Below are positions 12,689-15,961 of a stretch of 15,961 nt of DNA, in pieces. The translations under genes were made by a program, and so were the position numbers. This stretch comes from CAMQVM01 sp044433365. Lineage in GTDB: Bacteria; Bacteroidota; Bacteroidia; Bacteroidales; Rikenellaceae. Position 1 is the first letter of the stretch; every line of letters begins with the position of its first letter. The stretch lies in NCBI GenBank assembly GCA_044433365.1, contig JAWXTR010000078.1, positions 1 through 15,961 of the forward strand, read 5' to 3'. Below the pieces are notes generated by a model. It was not told the DNA's origin. It made no database searches and worked only from the letters and a program-made list of their open reading frames with translations.

Positions 12689-14227
12689 ATGTCAGAAAAT
12701 AAACTATTTGACTTTAAGGCTGAAAGTAGCCAAAAAGTATATATCAAGGGTGAGATTCACCCTATTGAGGTGGGAATGCGTGAGTTGTCGCTTCAAAATG
12801 GCGAAAAAATACTTCTTTACGACACTACAGGTGCATATAGCGAAGAGGATTACACTACCGATATTGAGGTGGGTGTTAGAAAGGTGCGTAAAGATTGGAA
12901 TGAGCTTGAAACGTTCAAAAATGATGGTGAGTTTCACACTCAGCTTTGGTATGCTCGATCTGGAATTATCACTCCAGAGATGGAGTATGTGGCAATTCGT
13001 GAGTCGCAAGGTAAAAAAGATGCTATTAGTGCCGAATTTGTTAGAGAATCGGTGGCTGCAGGGCGTGCAATTATTCCATCAAATCGCTGCCACACAGAGT
13101 GTGAGCCAATGATTATTGGTCGTGACTTTTTCGTTAAAATTAATGCAAATATTGGTAACTCTGCACTTGGTTCGTCGATTGAAGGTGAGGTTGAAAAGGC
13201 TCTTTGGTCTATCCGTTGGGGTGCCGATACTGTTATGGACCTTTCGACTGGTAAAAATATTCATGCCACTCGTGAAGCTATTCTTCGCAACTCTCCAGTG
13301 CCTATCGGAACAGTGCCACTTTATCAAGCTTTGGAAAAAGCTGGCGGTAAGGTTGAAAATCTTTCATGGAAACTATTCGAAGAGACTCTTTATGAGCAGT
13401 GTGAGCAAGGGGTCGACTACTTTACAATCCATGCAGGTCTGCTACGTGAGCATGTACCACACGCTACTAAACGTGTAACAGGAATTGTTTCTCGTGGTGG
13501 TTCGATTATGGCTAAATGGATGACTTTAAATGATAGTGAAAACTTTCTTTACACCCATTTTGAAGATATCTGTCTTATTTTAAAACAGTATGACGTAGCA
13601 TTTTCGCTTGGTGATGGTCTACGTCCTGGCTCGATTGCCGATGCAAATGATGAGGCTCAATTTGGTGAACTTCGTGTGCTTGGTGAGCTAGTTGAGATTG
13701 CTTGGAAACACGATGTACAGGTTATTATTGAAGGTCCTGGTCACGTACCTATGCACAAAATCAAGGAGAATATGGAACTGCAAGAGAAGTGTTGTCATGG
13801 CGCACCATTCTACACCTTAGGCCCACTTGTTTGCGATGTTGGAGCTGGTTACGACCATATAACTTCGGCAATTGGCGGAGCTATGATTGGTTGGTATGGC
13901 ACAGCAATGCTATGTTATGTAACAACTAAAGAGCACCTTAGCCTACCTAATAAAGATGATGTTCGTGAGGGAGTTATCACCTACAAAATCGCTGCTCACG
14001 CTGCCGACCTAGCAAAAGGACACCCTGCTGCTGCCGATCGTGACCTAGAGATGAGCAAAGCTCGCTACGCTTTCCGTTGGAGAGACCAATTTAACCTATC
14101 TTACGACCCTGAGCGTGCACGTCAGTTCCACCGTGAGATGATAAAAGATACAGGTAAAGATGTAGATTTCTGCTCTATGTGTGGTCCTGATTTTTGCGCT
14201 ATGCGTATTACTAAGTCTATTAAGTAG
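12689..14227 (+). CDS. thiC: Phosphomethylpyrimidine synthase ThiC
   Basis: Converts aminoimidazole ribotide to hydroxymethylpyrimidine phosphate, the committed pyrimidine step of thiamine biosynthesis, using SAM and a [4Fe-4S] cluster. The 512 residues are shorter than E. coli ThiC (631), mainly in the N-terminal region, but the catalytic core is complete. Visible are NANIGNSALGSS, WGADTVMDLSTG, DYFTIHAG, SRGGSIMAKWM, SLGDGLRPGSIADA, IEGPGHVPMHKI, TLGPLVCDVGAGYDHITSAIG and the C-terminal cluster motif Cys495-x2-Cys498-x4-Cys503 (CSMCGPDFC). The 32-bp space between the upstream terminator and the ATG holds no TPP riboswitch, although thiC is a classic riboswitch target, and no other thi gene is in the window. 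The last Lys codon and the TAG stop are the first bases of a family-A palindrome, so the extreme C-terminus (SIK) was reset by that insertion, outside the active site. Confidence 0.96.
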   Translation: MSENKLFDFKAESSQKVYIKGEIHPIEVGMRELSLQNGEKILLYDTTGAYSEEDYTTDIEVGVRKVRKDWNELETFKNDGEFHTQLWYARSGIITPEMEYVAIRESQGKKDAISAEFVRESVAAGRAIIPSNRCHTECEPMIIGRDFFVKINANIGNSALGSSIEGEVEKALWSIRWGADTVMDLSTGKNIHATREAILRNSPVPIGTVPLYQALEKAGGKVENLSWKLFEETLYEQCEQGVDYFTIHAGLLREHVPHATKRVTGIVSRGGSIMAKWMTLNDSENFLYTHFEDICLILKQYDVAFSLGDGLRPGSIADANDEAQFGELRVLGELVEIAWKHDVQVIIEGPGHVPMHKIKENMELQEKCCHGAPFYTLGPLVCDVGAGYDHITSAIGGAMIGWYGTAMLCYVTTKEHLSLPNKDDVREGVITYKIAAHAADLAKGHPAAADRDLEMSKARYAFRWRDQFNLSYDPERARQFHREMIKDTGKDVDFCSMCGPDFCAMRITKSIK

Positions 14228-14386
14228 GGTAAAATAATTATTGGTGTATTTTTAATAGTGCTATTGGAGATGAGATTTTTTGCTATTGAATCTCAATATA
14301 GTGGTTCTATATTGAGATTTAATAGTGAAAAATATCGCTCCAAGAGTGCTATTAAGAATATGGCAATAATTGTTTTACACTACTTA
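14221..14386 (+). repeat. Family-A long palindromic repeat, copy 4, overlapping the thiC stop
   Basis: A 166-bp copy in the orientation of copy 3. Its first seven bases TAAGTAG contain the thiC Lys codon (AAG) and stop (TAG). Its centre differs from the other copies (TCTCAATATAG instead of TCGAAAATATAG), which makes the two arms perfectly complementary there. In the transcript it would form a long hairpin directly at the thiC stop. Confidence 0.92.
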
Positions 14387-14394
14387 GTAAATAA

Positions 14395-14478
14395 TGCGAA
14401 TAAAGGTTTGAAATTTTTGAGCTATTTTTGCAATTCTAGTTATAAAAATAGCTCGAAAATCTCAAACCTTTATTCGCA
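14395..14478. repeat. 84-bp inverted repeat downstream of thiC
   Basis: Perfect 17-bp outer arms, TGCGAATAAAGGTTTGA (14395-14411) and TCAAACCTTTATTCGCA (14462-14478). They continue inward as AATTTTTGAGCTATTTTT against AAAAATAGCTCGAAAATC, leaving a 14-nt loop. It lies 8 bp after family-A copy 4. Its AATAAAGGTTTGA end recurs at 15647-15659. It could terminate thiC transcription, although there is no T-tract after it. Confidence 0.75.
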
Positions 14479-14515
14479 TTTAATATTAGTTTTGCTAATG
14501 ACCCTATAACGGTAG

Positions 14516-14540
14516 CGAACTTCTAAAAATCGAATAAATC
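14516..14540 (+). repeat. Family-B half unit upstream of the LuxR-type gene
   Basis: GCGAACTTCTAAAAATCGAATAAAT matches the left 24 bases of the family-B unit, then diverges just before the start codon of the regulator gene at 14550. Confidence 0.6.
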
Positions 14541-14549
14541 TAATTTATT

Positions 14550-15479
14550 ATGGTAATTCATCACTATACAAAGCTATATGAGGTTATAGAGAAATACAAC
14601 TCTGTAATTGCAATTGTCGACCGTTTTGGGATTGTACCTGGATATGGTAGTCGTACGATTAAGGAGTGTGCGGAGGCTGTAGGTGTAGATTTTAATCTTG
14701 TTTTGGAAGTTATCAACATCTTTGTCAATCCTTGTTATGTTCCATCTCAGATAGGATCAGATATTTTGCTCTCTTCTGTCGTGGAATATATTGATAAAGG
14801 TTACGACTACTTAATAAACTCGCAGCTTTACAACCTAGAAAAACATATCTCACCACTGCTTTCTAACCCTCATTTTAGTCATATCTCTACTCCGTTTGAT
14901 ATGTTTAAACAGCAACTTATATCCTCGATAAAACGTGAGCAAAATGAGAACTTTCCGCAATTTCTAAAAAAGTGTGATGATTTTAAAGAGTGTAGCCACA
15001 GTTCATCTACTCTTTTGCTCTCAGCAGGTGTTAGCTCTGTAAACAAGTCTGTAGAGATGATTTCGGATATTCGTCGTGCTTTACTACTCCATGCAGGTGC
15101 TGGGATGAATATAAACCTCTTTAATGCTGTAATTTTTACCCTTTCAAATTTTGAGTCACACATTTTTCATCTTCAGCAGGTCAAAGATTTGCTATTATAT
15201 CCAATAAGTGGTTGTATAGATTCTATTTTAGAGCAAAATGTAGAGAATTTGCCTGTAGACGATGGAGTCTTATCAATACGTGAACGTGAGGTGCTTCGTT
15301 TTGTAGCATTAGGACGACAAAACAAAGAGATTGCATCATTACTCAATATTAGTGTAAATACGGTCTTATCCCACCGCAAAAACATCATCTCGAAGCTCGA
15401 TATTCGCACGGTTTCAGCTCTTACCTATTATGCTTTGGTAAATAAGATTGTTAGCGAACAGGAACTTCGTAATATATAG
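14550..15479 (+). CDS. LuxR-type transcription regulator with ScdA_N/hemerythrin-like N-terminal region
   Basis: A 309-residue cytoplasmic DNA-binding protein. Residues 241-302 form a clear LuxR/GerE helix-turn-helix (LSIREREVLRFVALGRQNKEI then NISVNTVLSHRKNI). Residues 15-58 resemble the ScdA_N (DUF542) domain of RIC/YtfE iron-centre repair proteins: VDRFGIVPGYGSRTIKECAE and VLEVIN match its hydrophobic and turn pattern, but the usual paired cysteines are replaced by Pro-Gly-Tyr. Residues 80-220 are helical and hemerythrin-like in layout, with His99 (LEKHISPLL), ENFPQFLKK (133-141) in the place of the EExxLFP motif, and His204/His207 near FESHIFHLQQVKDLLLYP. Not all iron ligands can be assigned, so metal binding is unproven. 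There is no receiver domain, hence no classical two-component phosphorylation site. A redox-, oxygen- or nitric-oxide-responsive regulator is an inference. It starts 10 bp after a repeat fragment. Confidence 0.75.
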   Translation: MVIHHYTKLYEVIEKYNSVIAIVDRFGIVPGYGSRTIKECAEAVGVDFNLVLEVINIFVNPCYVPSQIGSDILLSSVVEYIDKGYDYLINSQLYNLEKHISPLLSNPHFSHISTPFDMFKQQLISSIKREQNENFPQFLKKCDDFKECSHSSSTLLLSAGVSSVNKSVEMISDIRRALLLHAGAGMNINLFNAVIFTLSNFESHIFHLQQVKDLLLYPISGCIDSILEQNVENLPVDDGVLSIREREVLRFVALGRQNKEIASLLNISVNTVLSHRKNIISKLDIRTVSALTYYALVNKIVSEQELRNI

Positions 15480-15524
15480 GCATATTTTTGTTCTCTTTTT
15501 TTAAAAAATGTTAAATAAAGTTTT

Positions 15525-15632
15525 TTAAGAGGGTGACCCCAAAGCACCCATTTTACAAAAACAACCCTTGTCACAGAGCATGTGGTAAGGGTTGTTTGTC
15601 TATTTTAGGGACTTTTGGGTCATCCTCTTTAA
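15525..15632. repeat. ~108-bp imperfect palindrome after the LuxR-type gene
   Basis: The left arm TTAAGAGGGTGACCCCAAAG pairs with the right arm CTTTTGGGTCATCCTCTTTAA with a few mismatches. The inner hairpin is ACAACCCTT (15561-15569) with AAGGGTTGT (15587-15595). It lies about 45 bp past the stop of the LuxR-type gene and may serve as its transcript end, but the arms and recurrence-like form look like another palindromic mobile repeat. Only one copy lies in this window. Confidence 0.65.
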
Positions 15633-15643
15633 TTATTAATTAT

Positions 15644-15781
15644 GCCAATAAAGGTTTGAAAAACCTCTTCCGCTTTTTGCGAGCGGAGCGAAGCCGTGAG
15701 TGAAAGCGAACGATTTTTGTCAATTCTTTGGGTGTGCTTTTTCTAAAAAAGCATCAAAAAATAGTTGTTTTTTGACTAATT
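15644..15781. repeat. Hairpin-rich non-coding segment
   Basis: Several small hairpins follow one another: AGGTTTGAAAAACCT, TCCGCT...AGCGGA in a GC-richer patch, TGCTTTTT-CTA-AAAAAGCA (15735-15753) and CAAAAAA-TAGTTG-TTTTTTG (15755-15774). The start shares AATAAAGGTTTGA with the inverted repeat at 14395-14478. No reading frame is credible. Confidence 0.45.
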
Positions 15782-15841
15782 AAAGTAGAAAAATGGCTCA
15801 TTCTCAAAATATGTTGTTAAAAATTACAATTTGTGGCTCAG

Positions 15842-15961
15842 CTGTAGAGACGTAGCCCTGCTACGTCTGAGTTTGGATTTGGCTTGGCAAATTCAATTTT
15901 GATTGCTATGTAAGCTCATTTTGCTTTGCAAAATTCGATTTTAGACGTAGCAGGGCTACGT
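15842..15961. repeat. Family-C inverted repeat, cut by the window end
   Basis: CTGTAGAGACGTAGCCCTGC opens it, and ACGTAGCCCTGCTACGTCT (15850-15868) is repeated perfectly in inverted form at 15943-15961, where the window stops. The arm plan (GTAGAGACG plus a short palindrome) equals that of 7816-7938, but the palindrome letters differ. The CTCTAC end is expected just beyond the window. Confidence 0.7.

Noticed and set aside
12560..12690. TPP riboswitch ahead of thiC
   Set aside because: The hairpin there is a plain terminator for the upstream operon, and no TPP-aptamer motif is visible.
3019..14386. Dispersed repeats as a CRISPR array
   Set aside because: The copies are ~166 bp, kilobases apart, in both orientations, without regular spacers or cas genes.
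14258..14509. 83-aa plus-strand frame after thiC
   Set aside because: It lies wholly within family-A copy 4 and the adjacent inverted repeat; the peptide merely translates palindromic DNA.
15525..15632. Simple rho-independent terminator for the LuxR-type gene
   Set aside because: The long imperfect palindrome lacks a following T-tract and resembles the other inverted-repeat elements; termination here is possible but not shown.

Overview
The window looks like a chromosomal segment of a low-GC Bacteroidales (Bacteroidota) bacterium. The clues are a secreted S46 dipeptidyl-peptidase of the DPP7 type, a yicC-gmk-nadD cluster, a C10 (streptopain-like) lipoprotein protease next to a small beta-barrel protein, TAnnTTTG-type promoter boxes, and the absence of clear Shine-Dalgarno sequences. 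No rRNA, tRNA, CRISPR array or intact transposase was found.

Layout. Positions 1-755 hold a small AT-rich membrane-protein gene, a probable truncated paralogue, short dispersed repeats and a terminator. Positions 756-2894 (minus) encode DPP7. Positions 2895-3518 form a long regulatory and repeat-rich gap with a 167-bp palindrome, three evenly spaced operators and a 161-bp inverted-repeat element. Positions 3519-4994 (plus) carry a compact three-gene operon that reads as a HipBST-type toxin-antitoxin system: XRE repressor, stand-alone HipA N-subdomain and HipA-like kinase. Positions 5069-7551 (minus) carry yicC, gmk, nadD and a small TPR-like gene, with a palindromic repeat filling the gmk-nadD gap. 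Positions 8083-9600 (minus) encode cofactor-independent phosphoglycerate mutase. Positions 9601-10768 are non-coding: a GC-rich structured island, then very AT-rich DNA. Positions 10769-12566 (plus) encode the C10 protease and the barrel protein, closed by a strong terminator. Positions 12689-14227 encode ThiC. Positions 14550-15479 encode a LuxR-type regulator whose N-terminal half resembles ScdA/RIC iron-centre repair proteins. The last 480 bp are a cluster of inverted repeats.

The two strongest signals are these. (1) The HipBST-like operon has three 18-bp operators (TATACC-N6-GGTATA) whose starts are exactly 41 bp apart, which suggests cooperative autorepression by HipB. Its kinase begins with a CxxC...HxxxC motif. 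(2) The window is unusually dense in palindromic repeats: four copies of a ~166-bp imperfect palindrome with TA-type ends, a second family with GGGAACTTCTAA/TTAGAACTCCC ends, and several further inverted repeats. One 166-bp copy supplies the last codon and stop codon of thiC, another fills the gmk-nadD gap, and a member of the second family sits between the hip operators and hipB.

Most housekeeping genes (gmk, nadD, gpmI, thiC, yicC) look intact. The small membrane genes and the C10/barrel pair are visibly more AT-rich and look like accessory DNA.
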